Origin: Linanthus parryae
Taxonomy: Eukaryota > Streptophyta > Magnoliopsida > Ericales > Polemoniaceae
Direction: 5' to 3'
DNA: 64,000 nucleotides
NCBI GenBank assembly: GCA_023055425.1
Contig: JALGPY010000034.1
Span: 248,001-312,000, forward strand
This document shows, piece after piece, positions 10,098-20,970 of this stretch. How positions within the stretch are numbered: the first letter of the stretch is position 1; each line of letters starts with the position of its first letter. Made by a program: the position numbers and the translations under genes. The notes under the pieces are model-generated. The model was given only the letters and a program-made list of their open reading frames with translations, was not told the DNA's origin and ran no database searches.

Positions 10098-12415
10098 TCA
10101 AGCAGCTGAACTAAGGACATCCACCATAACTTCATCAGCTGATGAGTCTTTGCTAACATTCAAGTTCATAATATCTTCAGTGATCTCTTCAAGTTTCTGG
10201 AGTGTCATACCTATATTTTGATATAAACTGTATGTTACAAAAATAGACATAATATACAATATAAAAGATAGTCAAATACTGTAAATTATACCTTGTTCAC
10301 CGTATAACCAATCTCTTGAGCAAACAAGAGCCTCTACTACCTCCGGAGTGAGTGAACTCCTATAGTGGTCAAGTATCATCGCCCCTATGCTGAATGTAGA
10401 TTCAGAAGCAACTGTTGATATTGGCATGGCCAAAATGTCTCTCGCCATGGCTGCCAACTCAGGATATCGAAGTTCATTCGCTCTCCAAAATTTGAGAACA
10501 TCCAGATGAGAGTTCCTGTCAAGTCTCGGTTCAGCCAAATATAGATCCAACTGACTTTTCTGAGAATTGGACGTCATTTCCTCGTTATCAAAGTCATCAA
10601 AATCCTGCAGAAATATATTTAAAAAAACAAACACAGATCAGTTTATAATTGTGTAAGCAAATAACACATAAAAAGTATTATTTCATTTTGTACCTTGAAT
10701 AACTCTGCCGTTCCTCTCCTTCCAAATAAATCTACATTTGTCCCGCTACTTGAAGGGCTACCACCATACTTTGCCGCTGTGTTCTCCTTAGAAGAATCAC
10801 TACTCTTACTAGCCAAAACATACTCATCAAAAAGAGCATACAACTTAGTTTGAACTTTTGTGAATTCAAGAGAGTTAGGTCCATTATAAACTTGCCTATA
10901 GCTGAAATCAACAAACTTGAGCTTGTAACGAGGATCCAACACTACAGCTATGGCCAATATCACCACAAACTCAGACCAATACTTGTGATATTTTGTGTAC
11001 ATCCTAGCTGCCACATCTCTAATGTACTCATCATCACTTTCTCGTTCTTGAATCAATGTATTATAAACCAAGAAGCATGCAGGAAAGAACAAATTGGCAG
11101 TAGGATACTTGGTACCGGAGAAAACACAAGTGCAATCATAAAAGACACTCAGGAATCGACTAACTTTTGCAGCCTTGGTCCACTCTTCAGCATTTGGGCA
11201 ATGCACATAATTAGAATCAGTCATTCCAAAATGAACAAAGGCACACCGATAATAAAGTGCAGACTCAATCATCAAGAAGGTCGAATTCCACCTAGTAGGA
11301 ACATCTTGCCTTAAACCTTTTTTAGGGTCCAACGACATTTGCTTTACCGACTCTAGGAACTTTTGCTTCCTTATTTGGGATCCTCGTATGTACTTTATAC
11401 TCTCCCTAATCTTATGAACAGATTGATCAATTTCTTTGAGTCCATCTTGAACAATCAAATTAAGCACATGAGTACAACACCTAAGGTGAAAGAACTCACC
11501 CTTGCACAAAAGAGCATTCCTAGCATTCAACTGCTCTATTAACAATTCCACAGAGACATCATTTGAAGATGCATTGTCCAAAGTCAGCCCAAACACCTTT
11601 TTCTCAATCCCCCAATCACACAACAAGTTATAAATTTTGTCACATAGAGATATTCCATTATGTGGGGGAGGCATGAAACTGAAACTAATAACTCTCTTGT
11701 GCAAATTCCAATCGGCATCAACAAAGTGGGCAGTCAAGCACATGTATCCATCGGTAGTGATGGATGTCCACAAGTCAGATGTCAAACTGATTCTACCAGG
11801 ACATGTATTCAACAAGAACTTAACTCGCTCCTTCTCTCGCTTGTGAATCTTTTTCACATCAGCTTTACAAGTGTTTCTAGTGATGAATGTGACGTTGTTA
11901 TTCAAGTAAGCAAACGCAGCTCTAATTCCTCTATACTCTACAAAGCTAAAAGGCAAATCATGCATAATAATTGCAGCAGCCAACAACTCTCGGAACTTCA
12001 TAGGATCAAACTTAGAACCATTGCATATTGTATCATTAGAAACAGAGGAGACAAGAAGCTGACCTATCTCGCGAGTATCTCGCTTTTTGCAAGCAATGAT
12101 ATGCCGCAACATGTTTCCGGTCCCATTTTTGCTGTCACATAGATATTTACACCCACATTTCTTGCACTTAGAACGTTGCTTCTTGTCGGCACCGAGAGGC
12201 AGGAAATCAAAGTAAAGCCACACTGGTGAATTAAGTTTCCTTGTCCGCTTCAAACTAACTCCACTTTTCTTTCCAGTGTTCTTTCCTTGACTGGAAGCGA
12301 TCTCTTCGTCCAAATCTACTACATTGTCATCATCGTCAACATCATGAATGTTCTCAATAAGATCATCACTGACCGGTAACTTCTCAGCTTCAAGATCAGT
12401 AGTCTCACTATCCAT
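10098..12415 (-). CDS. hAT transposase (BED zinc finger, RICESLEEPER-like), three exons
   Basis: Inferred join on the - strand: 12415-10694, 10604-10292, 10210-10098, about 715 residues. Donors are AAG|GTAC and AAG|GTAT; acceptors are CTGCAG and ATATAG; phases are 0 and 1 and the joined frame stays open. The ATG at 12415 directly follows a TGCAG acceptor, implying a 5' UTR intron (donor CAG|GTTTGT near 12927). Domains in order: an acidic N-terminus; a BED zinc finger (about residues 65-115, with CKKCGCKYLC and a later H...C pair); the RNase H-fold core with TSDLWTS and LTLDNASSND supplying acidic residues; VVLDPRYKLKF; and the C-terminal dimerisation region with LDVLKFWRANELRYPELAAMARDIL and STVASESTFSIG in exon 2. 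Exon 3 adds a short acidic tail. It would cut and reinsert the surrounding element. No disabling mutation was noticed. Confidence 0.88.
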
Positions 12416-12659
12416 CTGCATTATAAATAGAAAAATAATGAAATTAGAGTACAAAAATGAAGATTAAACAAATAACATGAAAGAAAATAAACAGTTTACT
12501 AAGATACGCCAAGAAATACAACAAAAAAGGGGTATTGGATAGTGAGACTATATATCCAGATGAAACATATATCAATTTGCTAAAGATGCAAGCAAAAGTC
12601 TCACGAGTAACATATATCAAACTGATATAGCTGTGTAATCGCCCAAATCACATGCAAGC

Positions 12660-13290
12660 AAACGATGAAAGACTGATAATTGCTCGCAAACCAGAGAAGG
12701 AGACGCGGGGGGGGGGGGGGGGGGAGATGGAGATGGAGAGGGAGAGGGAGAGGGAGAGACGATACTGTTGAATACGAGTTAGCAGACGAACAACAGATTC
12801 GTAATATGTGTAATCGCCCAAATCACATGCTTTATCTAATCAATCGAACGAATAATCTAATCAATCGAAGGAAAATTCTGATACAGAAGTAAATTTCCAA
12901 AGAAGGGAGAGAAGGCGAGCTACAAACCTGATCGAAGCCGCGGTGAAATGGTGAACAGATCTGAGAGCTTGGTGCGGCGTGAGATGGTGAGTTGCCGTTG
13001 ATGCCAGGTCAGACGAGGGAAGAGGTCGCCGTTGTTGCTTGCGGTTGCGGAGGGATTAGGGCTGGGTGCGGCGTGAGATGGTGAGTTGTGAGAAGTGAGA
13101 ACGAGAGAATGAGAGGGGTCAGTGTAGGGTTGAGGGTAAAAAAAGTTTATATACCCTGGGTTAGGTTTTCCTTTTTTTTTTTTTTTTTTTTTTGAGTTGT
13201 GAGAAGTGAGAACGTACTGCTTGACTTGTGCTGGTTAGTTTCTTTCTTTTTTTTTTTTTTTTTGAAATGTGCAAGGTTAGGTTAGGATTA

Positions 13291-13324
<34 letters not shown>

Positions 13325-13350
13325 TTAATAATAATAATAATAAAGCTATT
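12660..13350. repeat. Simple repeats and promoter side of the hAT transposase
   Basis: Upstream of the transposase on the - strand: a G-run with (gagatg)n/(gagag)n at 12708-12757, gcggcgtgagatggtgagttg occurring twice (about 12973 and 13068), T-runs at about 13170 and 13247, and an (AAT)n tract at 13288-13345. This presumably holds the transposase promoter and 5' UTR exon. No TATA box was assigned. Confidence 0.6.
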
Positions 13351-13540
13351 ATATCTAATGCGGGTTCTAGCGGGTCAAATTCGGGTTGAGCGGGTTGACC
13401 CTAACCCGACCCGTTTATTTTCGTGTCGATTTCGAGTCGACCCGCCATGACCCGTTGCGGGTTCGTGTCGACCCAAACCCGCTAACTCCGTGTCGTTTTC
13501 GAGTCGTGTTGTCGTGTCGTGTCGTATATTGCCAGCGCTA

Positions 13541-13548
13541 GTTCCTCT
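13541..13548 (+). repeat. hAT target-site duplication, right
   Basis: GTTCCTCT immediately after the right terminal inverted repeat, identical to 8122-8129. Confidence 0.95.
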
Positions 13549-13889
13549 CACTGTGTTGCGAATATACTTGTTACTACTCCCCCACTCGCACAGGAGCAAA
13601 GACGATCCAACCAAATGTTGACCCATAATCAAAATAACAAAGGGGCAAATTGGTAAAAGTTCAAACATGTGGGGAAAATAAATATTTCTCCAAAACTATC
13701 AGTGGAAGACGCAGTCGGTACTCGGTATACATTTGGGATTGTCTACATTTGGGATCGGGACAATCCCCAATTTCGAGTGAATTCACAACACGAAGACGAA
13801 GAGAGAGAGAGAGAGAGAGCATTTGAAACCCTAACCCCCGCAGTTTCAGTTTCGACTCAATTGGAAAGGAAATGTATCTTCTCCTGAAA
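13549..13889 (+). promoter_or_regulatory. Upstream region of a lost F-box copy
   Basis: No coding sequence. A (GA)n tract at 13800-13820 and a gaaaccctaaccc motif precede sequence similar to the intact gene's 5' UTR (aaaggaaatgtatcttctcc versus 15085-15104). By homology to 15080-15204 this is probably the promoter/5' UTR of the relic at 13890. Confidence 0.4.
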
Positions 13890-13987
13890 ACGAAGACGAA
13901 GAGAGATTGAAGAAAGAGTAGCAGTGGAAGTGTTTCTTCTCTAAAGGTGAGACCAGTATGGCTTCTTTCTTCTATTGTTGTTCCCTC
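13890..13987 (+). pseudogene. F-box relic, 5' end only (subfamily 1)
   Basis: The stretch acgaagagagattgaag and then atggcttctttcttct...gttccctcaggtcctc aligns with the start of the intact gene at 15170-15255 (ATG at 15205). Immediately after about 16 codons the homology jumps to the 3' flank: from about 14005 the sequence matches 16560 onward (ctctttata...gattatggatccaagagaaa). The whole F-box coding body is therefore missing, joined start-to-3'-flank by one deletion of roughly 1.3 kb relative to its neighbour. Confidence 0.65.
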
Positions 13988-14257
13988 AGGTCCTCATATA
14001 CTTGTCTTATGCAGTTTCACTTGTGCTCTTTATATAAATAAATGAACTAATTATGGATCCAAGAGAAACTAATTATGGATCCATTGTGGAAATTCTATGT
14101 GAAAATTATGGTGCATAAAAAAAACATGACGACAAATGAATATTGTTCTGTCTAAGTATTATATGAAGACTATCAACAGCTGTTCCAGAGGTCATTCCTA
14201 AGAATGAAGGTTGTTTTCTTTGTTTTTGTTTTCAAGAGCTGCATTTGTTGAAGTTGG

Positions 14258-14295
<38 letters not shown>

Positions 14296-14724
14296 AGGAC
14301 ATATAAATAGGAGAACACAGCTATCGACAAACTTGATTTCTTGCTTGCTTGCAAGGTCTGAATAACCTTAAAATCCGCAAGAATCCCTTAACCCCACCTC
14401 CCTGAGTAACTTGAGTCATTTGCTTGTTTTAGACAACATCCCTTATTTGTTGCATTCAAGGTCCGATTTCTGTGATTGCTTTATATCAGTAGGTAATAGT
14501 TACTTTCTATAAAAGGACTTTTCCCAATTGCAAACGACGAATTTGAACTTCTTATTAGCCAAGCCTAAGAGAAAATCAGCCAAAAGCCAGCCAATATGCA
14601 AGAAACTGCATTCACAAAGACACTCCAAAATTTAGAATCTTTGAAATCCTACATTTTTTGACGCCTCGCTTGAAATTTGGCATTTAGTGGTACTGGTACA
14701 CGGAACTGGAAGATGCAAGTATTT

Positions 14725-14759
<35 letters not shown>

Positions 14760-15075
14760 TAATGGACTATTGGACTGTAATAGGCTAATAGCTGATATGA
14801 TTTCATTTATGAGTTGAAGGTCTTTCGATCAAAAGTGTGTTTCTCACGTTCATTGTACTCGGTACACAAATAATCTGTTTATTTTATTATTTTTCTTTCT
14901 TGATATCTCTAGCCTGCTGAATCTCAATGGATGTAGTAATTGTGTTTGTGTAGATACGATAGTTGTTTAGGATAACGTAAATGGATATATGTGTAAATGC
15001 ATATTTATACGAAAGCCGATAGTAATGTAGATTGTGCAAGTAGTATGAATTATATAACCTTAAGGACATTCATCA
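13988..15075 (+). repeat. 3' flank of the deleted F-box copy (duplicate of 16560-17640)
   Basis: Successive blocks match the flank of the intact gene in the same order: 14040-14110 with 16590-16665; 14150-14240 with 16715-16830; 14330-14640 with 16895-17220; 14760-15070 with 17330-17630 (aaaagtgtgtttctc, taaccttaaggacattcatc). Long A-runs at 14259 and 14729 interrupt it. No gene is present. It is half of a tandem duplication that also produced the gene at 15205. Confidence 0.65.
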
Positions 15076-15204
15076 ATGGTGGTAAAGGAAATGCATCTTC
15101 TCTGAAGGAGACTGACGATTATGGATTCTTTCCTCCTCTACAGATTCTATTGTTGAAGAAAGACAAAGACGAAGAACGAAGACGAAAAGAGATTGAAGAG
15201 GAGT

Positions 15205-16482
15205 ATGGGTTCTTCCTCCACAGAAGCAGCTCTTATTGTTCCTTCAGGTCCTCCTACTGAAGAAAAAGACGAAGACGGAGAGGTATTCAAGAAAGGGTTC
15301 TCCGAAGATGTTATACTTGAGATCCTCGCGAGACTGCCGGTGAAATCCCTCTTACGGTTCAAGTGTGTCTCCAAGTTCTGGTACTCACTTATCATCTCTC
15401 CTCACTTTATCACTATGCACTCTAATAAACACACCCACCACCCTAAGAACGACAACAACAACCAAGTTTTCCTCTTGTTGTATTCGTCTAAGAAAAGTCC
15501 TATCCGCACTCTTGTAAGCCCTCTAAAGACTACCCTGTGTTTCGGATTGGGTGGGTTCACTAAGAAGCTGACCTTTCATGGTCACCTCGATTCTGTTGAA
15601 ATGTTGGGCTGTTTCAATGGAGTGGTTTGCTTATCTCTCTCTGAACGCCCCCAGAAGTATGCACTTTGGAACCCTGCCACTAGACAGCTTAGGGAAACTG
15701 GGGATGCCCCAATGGAGGGTCCGGCTTCGTCCGACATGGATTTTATCGAAAAGGGGAGTTGGTATGGCTCTGGGTTTTGCTTCGATCCAGCCACAAATGC
15801 TTTTAAGGTTGCACATATTAGATTTACTCTTACAGAAGAAAGAGAGACTAGGGCGCAGGTCAATGTGTTCTCTACTGCTACTAATTCATGGACTGAGAAG
15901 AATATATCTGTCCCTTATCGCATCCGCGTAAGTGGTTCAAGTGGTTGCAGTGCTATTCGTGTCGCCACATGTGTGAATGGGTACATTCATTGGCATATAA
16001 CTCTCATTCGTAGTAGTAGGTTCGCAGAGGGATATCAGGTTGGTATTAGTCTTGAACGAGAAGATTCGTACATTTTAAGTTATAACATGAATGACGAGGT
16101 CTTTAAAAGGATTGAGGTGCCATCCAGCCCCGTCTATAATTACTATCATCTTACTGCCTACAATGGATCTCTTGCAATATTTGCCCATTTGCGCACTGGT
16201 TCTCATATTTACTTTGATGAGGTTGATGTCTGGGTGTTGAATGATTGTGGTGGTGACAACAACCACTCCTGGTCTAAATTGCTGAGTTGTAAACCTTTTA
16301 CAATTAGATGGGGTGTAGGGTTTTTCAGGAATGATAACAAAGATTTGATACTCTTGGATAAGGCTCCGAACAGCTCTTCGTACTTGTATGATCCAGAGAC
16401 TGAGCAGACCCACAAGTTCTGGAAGAAAAACAGTGCCAGGCACACCTTCCTCTACAGTGAGACCCTTGCACTACTCAATTAA
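15205..16482 (+). CDS. F-box/FBA protein, intact (subfamily 1)
   Basis: A single-exon frame of 425 codons. The ATG at 15205 (MGSSSTEAAL) is chosen because the frame upstream to 15193 has only a TTG. The F-box lies at about residues 30-75 (EDVILEILARLPVKSLLRFK, SKFWYSLI, FITMH). It is followed by an F-box-associated region with LWNPATRQLRE, GSGFCFDPATNAFKVA, VNVFSTATNSW, VNGYIHWHI and a conserved C-terminus TFLYSETLALLN. F-box proteins of this type bind SKP1 through the F-box and recruit substrates to SCF ubiquitin ligases through the FBA part; the substrate is unknown. The TAA stop is followed four bases later by a GT donor (AAG|GTAAAA), so a 3' UTR intron is expected, with acceptors at 19327 and/or 20710. 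It could be an SLF-like or a general FBA-type gene. Confidence 0.92.
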   Translation: MGSSSTEAALIVPSGPPTEEKDEDGEVFKKGFSEDVILEILARLPVKSLLRFKCVSKFWYSLIISPHFITMHSNKHTHHPKNDNNNQVFLLLYSSKKSPIRTLVSPLKTTLCFGLGGFTKKLTFHGHLDSVEMLGCFNGVVCLSLSERPQKYALWNPATRQLRETGDAPMEGPASSDMDFIEKGSWYGSGFCFDPATNAFKVAHIRFTLTEERETRAQVNVFSTATNSWTEKNISVPYRIRVSGSSGCSAIRVATCVNGYIHWHITLIRSSRFAEGYQVGISLEREDSYILSYNMNDEVFKRIEVPSSPVYNYYHLTAYNGSLAIFAHLRTGSHIYFDEVDVWVLNDCGGDNNHSWSKLLSCKPFTIRWGVGFFRNDNKDLILLDKAPNSSSYLYDPETEQTHKFWKKNSARHTFLYSETLALLN

Positions 16483-17640
16483 TAAGGTAAAAAACTCGTT
16501 ACATATTTTTCTTCTTCTATAAATGTATGGCCATATCTTTTTGCCGAGTTTGTTCTTGCTTTTTTTTATGCTGTTTAACTTATGCTCTTTATACGACTGA
16601 ACTGATTATGGATCCAAGAGAAACTTGATATGTTTTCTAATCCACTTCCATTGAGGAAATTATGGCGCATCCTCATGGCGAACCAAAAAAAACATGACAA
16701 CCGATGAATATTAATGGGTTAGGTATAATATGATGATTATTAACAAGAATCCTAAAGGGTCATTCCTACTAAGAACAAAGGTCGAGTATGTATGTTTTTG
16801 TTTGTATTTGTTTTCGAGAGCGGGTATGTATTGTTGAAGTAGGAAAATTGAGAAAAAATGAATAGCACTTAAAGAGGAGGCTAGAGCTACCAACAAACTT
16901 GATTGCTTGTTTTCAAGTTCTGAACAACCATAACGTCCCCAAGAATCTTTTTAACCACCTCCCTCAGTAACTTGAGTAATTTGCTTGTCATATACAACAT
17001 CCTTACCTTCTTTGCTGTGTTCAAGTTGTCTGATTTCTGTCATTGTTTTATCGGATATCACGGTAGGTAATAGTTACTTTTTATCAAAGATTTTCCATTT
17101 GCAAACGGCGAATTTGTACTTCTTATTAACCAAGCTTAACCATTTACCATTGCAAGAGAAAATCAGCCAAAAAGCCTGCTAGTATGCAAGACATTGCGTT
17201 CACAAAGACACATTAAAATTTAAAACCTTCGAAATACCACCTTTTTAGACCCCTCTCGAAATTCTGCATTAGGTGACACATGGAAGAGATTAGCATTTGC
17301 TAAGAATATAAAAATGGATTTGTCATGAGTAAAGAAGAGCTCTAGGCAATCCAAAGAGGGAAAATTTGTTAGTTTGAAGGCTGTTCGAGCAAAAGTGTGT
17401 TTCTCGCATTCATCGTCCTCAATTCACAAATCACCTGTTTATTTATTTTATATTTCGTCTCTCTTGATATCCCTATCCTGATGAATCTCAGTGCATACTG
17501 TAATTCTATATGTGTAAATCCAATAATCTTTAAGGATAGCGTAAATGGATGCATATTTATATGAAAGCAAATCTGAATTTAGATAGCGTAAGTAGTATGA
17601 AAAATATAACCTTAAGGACATTCATCCATAATGGTAGAGG
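16483..17640 (+). other. 3' UTR donor and downstream flank of the F-box gene
   Basis: The exon ends at 16486 (TAATAAG|GTAAAA). The following sequence, duplicated at 13988-15075, holds no other coding region and is interpreted as 3' UTR intron. Confidence 0.5.
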
Positions 17641-18141
17641 CTTAGGAAATATTGACTCCTTACTATAATGCTTGTATGAGAATACTCGCTCCTAAAAGTA
17701 ATTTGACCAAATAATCTAGTAATCTACTCTATGTATTCTAGTACCTAGCTGTTCATATACTAGTTCTTGATTTTTGATGTATATGCAATGTTTTTGGTAT
17801 AGTCATGTAGTAAATGTATACATGTGTGTTGTATTGACTGGTTTGTTAATCATACTATATCTTATGATTTGTGATGCGTACTTTGAGGTACCAGGGGTTT
17901 TCCCCATTTAAGACACGACTAATCAAAATGTATGAGTTGGTGAGCATCTTGAACCCTTGAAAGATAATGTTGGCGACACCGTGGACAATAACAAAGTAAT
18001 TATTCCCCGAAGATTCTCACAATAGCAATGGGATAAAATTACTGAGACGATACACACTGCAAATCTTCCACTATCACATTAGCAATGGGATGCACACACA
18101 CCATTCTAGTGACCACAGAGTATCATCTACATCCCAGAACG
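17641..18141 (+). repeat. Intergenic/intronic repeat related to 40370-40560
   Basis: Blocks such as atttaagacacgactaatcaaaat and gttggcgacaccgtggacaataacaaag match 40372-40470. No gene is present. Confidence 0.5.
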
Positions 18142-19576
18142 TCAACCGAAAATTAGGCTGAACTGAGAAAAAAGATTTAGAGGTGTCAAACGAAAATCCA
18201 ATTGGAGGATAGATATGTAAAGTAGCAAGCGTGAGATTTGAGCTGAAACGGAGTTGGTATCATAATTGGATTTTCACTGGGAGCTGGCTGTTTTGACCTC
18301 CAAACCAAACAGCAGCACCTGCTGATTCTGTTTTATTTCCTCTCCAGTGAGTCTGTCCACTCCTTCACGCTCTCTATTTTACTCAGCTGAATGTCACAGC
18401 TAGCTTACAAACAAATTAAATGTTCCATTTCACATTTTGTTTTTGGTTTTTATTTAATATTCTAATGAGCATTTTTATTCTGGGTGGCGACTCCACGGTA
18501 TGCGGATCAGAAGCTATCATGTATCCTAACATTGAAGTATAACTGCTTCTTTTAGAAACAAGCAGATATGTACTGCTGGTCTGTGTACTGGATTAACCAA
18601 TTTGTATCGTGCAAACCGCCACCATCTTGTAAAATTTGTGAAGTATAGTATAAATGCATTTTCTTATACTACTATTCTTAACAAGTTTAAGTATATGATG
18701 AGACTTGATGATGGTGTAAGAAAATAATGGGATATAAAGCTATTAAACTTCTAGTTGACAGTAAAAGTTTTTGTCTTTGATACTAGGCATGTTGGTTAGG
18801 GCGTTAGGGGAGACCTGCAGATTTTGGTCATCACTGGGGGACTGTTTTGGGTGTAAGTTTTGTGCTGCATTCGGAAGTGGCTTTCCTGGCAATACCTTAA
18901 AAATGGGCTTGAAGTACATGCCCAAAATGTAGTTTGCTCGTGCAGCCAAAAGCAGCACCCTACAGACTGAGATTGATGCAATAGTTACGAGTTCACTCAA
19001 TCTTAACTGAATTCACGGTTGTCCTCAGCACTTAACCGCAAATACATGTTCAAATTGTAGCATGATCGTGTAGCAGATAGCAGCACCACTAAATAAGATT
19101 GATGCAGTGCTTTAGTTGTAACTGGGATTTGTAACTGAGTGCATCGTTGCCCACAGGCCACAACATGCACTCTGAATACCATTCCAGTGGTGGTGAATGT
19201 TGACCAGATTTAGCTGTGTTCTTAGAGAGGCTTTGGCTCTGAACCATCCTTGAACAACTTATTTATTGCTTTCATCTTCAATTTCGGTAACTTCCAACTA
19301 ATGTTGTTCATATTATCTGTTTTCAGCACATGGCAGGAGTTTGCTGATTCATCCTTAGAAGCTATTCCAGTTAATTGTAACCTAGCGAATGAACTGTCTC
19401 TGGTACGGTGATGTCCAGCTTTTGCCTTGTTCTGTCCCAGATCTGAGTCTTGGGGAAAAAAATCTAATTTAGCCTGGCAGGATGTTTTGTTGTGTAAATC
19501 CTGGTATTAGGTTGTGTCTTTGTACTTGAAACTCTAGATCTCTGCTTATGTCCTCAAACAGTTGTTGTCTTGCACT
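18142..19576 (+). repeat. Tandem duplication unit 1 (1.43 kb) containing exon-like block E3
   Basis: It starts with caaccgaaaattaggctga and matches 19577-20970 along its length, with small indels. It includes gggtggcgactccacggtatg, ctgctggtctgtgtactgg and gttgacagtaaaagtttttg. It holds one copy of the conserved acceptor and exon at 19327. No F-box coding sequence is included. Confidence 0.85.
19327..19440 (+). other. Conserved 3'-exon-like block, copy E3
   Basis: It follows atctgttttcag. One frame reads TWQEFADSSLEAIPV...NELSLVR then stops. This is the same frame used in E4 and E5, but nucleotide conservation alone could produce that. It is a candidate last exon for the gene at 15205. Confidence 0.5.
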
Positions 19577-20970
19577 CAACCGAAAATCTAGGCTGATCTG
19601 AGAAAAGAGATTTAGAGGAGTCTAACGAAAATCCAAATGGAGGATAGATATAGCAAACCTGAGGTTTGAGCTGAAACGGAGTTGGTATCGTAATTGGATT
19701 TTCACTGGCAGCTGGCTGTTGTGACCTCCAAGCCAAACAGCAGCAACTGCTGATTCTGATTTATTTCCTCTCCAGTCTGTCCACTCCTTTGGGCCCTCTA
19801 TCTTACTCAGCTGAATGTCACAGCTAGCTTACAAACAAATTAAATTCGATTTTTCCCTTTGTAATTTTGGTTTTTATTTAATATTCTAATTAGCATTTTT
19901 ATTCTGGGTGGCGACTCCACGGTATGCGGACCAGATCCTATCATGTATCCTAACATTCAAGCATAGCTACTTCTTTTAGAAACAAGCAGATACATACTGC
20001 TGGTCTGTGTACTGGATTAACCGACTTGTATCGTGCATACTACCACCATCCTGTCAAATGCGTGAAATATAGTATATATGCATTTTCTTATACTATTTTT
20101 AACAAGTTGAAGTATATGATGAAACTTGATGATGGTGTAAGAAAATAATGGTATATGAAGCTATTAGACTTCTAGTTGACAGTAAAAGTTTTTGTCTTTG
20201 ATACTAGGCATGTTGGTTAGGGTAGACCTGCAGATTTTGGCCGTCATTGGGGGACTGTTTTGAGTGTAAATTTTGTGCTGCATTCGGAGGTGGCTTTCCT
20301 GGCAATTCCTTAAAAATGGGCTTGAAGTACATGCCCAAAATGCAGCACCCTACAGACTGAGATTGATGCAATTGTTATGAGTTCATTCATTCTTAACTGA
20401 ATTCACTGTTGTCCTCGTCATTTAACCTCAAATACATGTTCGAATTGTAGCATGATTTGATCATGTAGCAGCTAGCAGCACCACTAAAGAAGATTGATGC
20501 AGTGCTTTAACTGTAACTGGGATTTGTAACTGAGTTCATCAATGCCCACAACATGCAATCTGTATACCATTCAAGTGGTGGTGCACGTTAGCTGTGTTCT
20601 TACAGAGGCTTTGGTTCTGAACCATTCTTGCTCACTTATTTCTATTAAGCTTTCTACGTCATTTCGGTAACTTCCAACTAATTTTGTTCATATTCCTATC
20701 TGTTTTCAGCATGTGGCAGGAGTTTGCAGATTCATCCTTAGAAGCTGTTCCAGCTAATCGTTACCCAGCAAATGAACTGTCTCTGGTACGGTGATGTCCA
20801 GCTTTTGCCTTGTTCTGTACCAGATCTGAGTCTTCGGGGAAAAATATATAATTTAGCCTGGCAGGATTTTTTGTTCTGTAAACCCTAGTATTAGGTTGTG
20901 TCTGTGTGTACTTGAAACTCTAGATCTCTGCTTATGTCCTCAAACAGTTTGTTGTTGTCTTGCACTCAAA
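19577..20970 (+). repeat. Tandem duplication unit 2 containing exon-like block E4
   Basis: The second copy of the 18142-19576 unit, with the same order of blocks and the exon at 20710. Weaker matches to parts of the unit recur at 25240-26290 and 40980-41560. Confidence 0.85.
20710..20822 (+). other. Conserved 3'-exon-like block, copy E4
   Basis: It follows atctgttttcag. The frame reads MWQEFADSSLEAVPA...NELSLVR then stops, nearly identical to E3. It is an alternative last exon created by the tandem duplication. Confidence 0.5.

Larger units (their letters stand above)
8130..13540 (-). mobile_element. Complete hAT-superfamily DNA transposon
   Basis: The element begins and ends with the 13-bp terminal inverted repeat TAGCGCTGGCAAT (8130-8142 and, reversed, 13528-13540). 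It is flanked by a perfect 8-bp target duplication GTTCCTCT (8122-8129 and 13541-13548), the hallmark of hAT transposition. The subterminal zones (about 8147-8370 and 13355-13520) are packed with acccg/cgggt words. The - strand encodes a spliced transposase (10098-12415). Internal simple repeats include G-, T- and AAT-runs at 12708, 13170, 13245 and 13288. Perfect ends plus an open transposase suggest a young, possibly autonomous copy. Confidence 0.95.

Noticed and set aside
10850..12142. + strand open frames opposite the hAT transposase (154 and 160 codons)
   Set aside because: Antisense shadows of the transposase exon, with no domain of their own.
12708..13345. Tandem/simple repeats as a possible satellite or CRISPR-like array
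   Set aside because: Homopolymer, GA and AAT microsatellites within the hAT element; no spacers or regular repeat-spacer pattern, and the genome is a plant's.
15578..16445. Alternative-frame and antisense open frames within the intact F-box gene
   Set aside because: Shadows of the real frame, which carries all F-box and FBA motifs.
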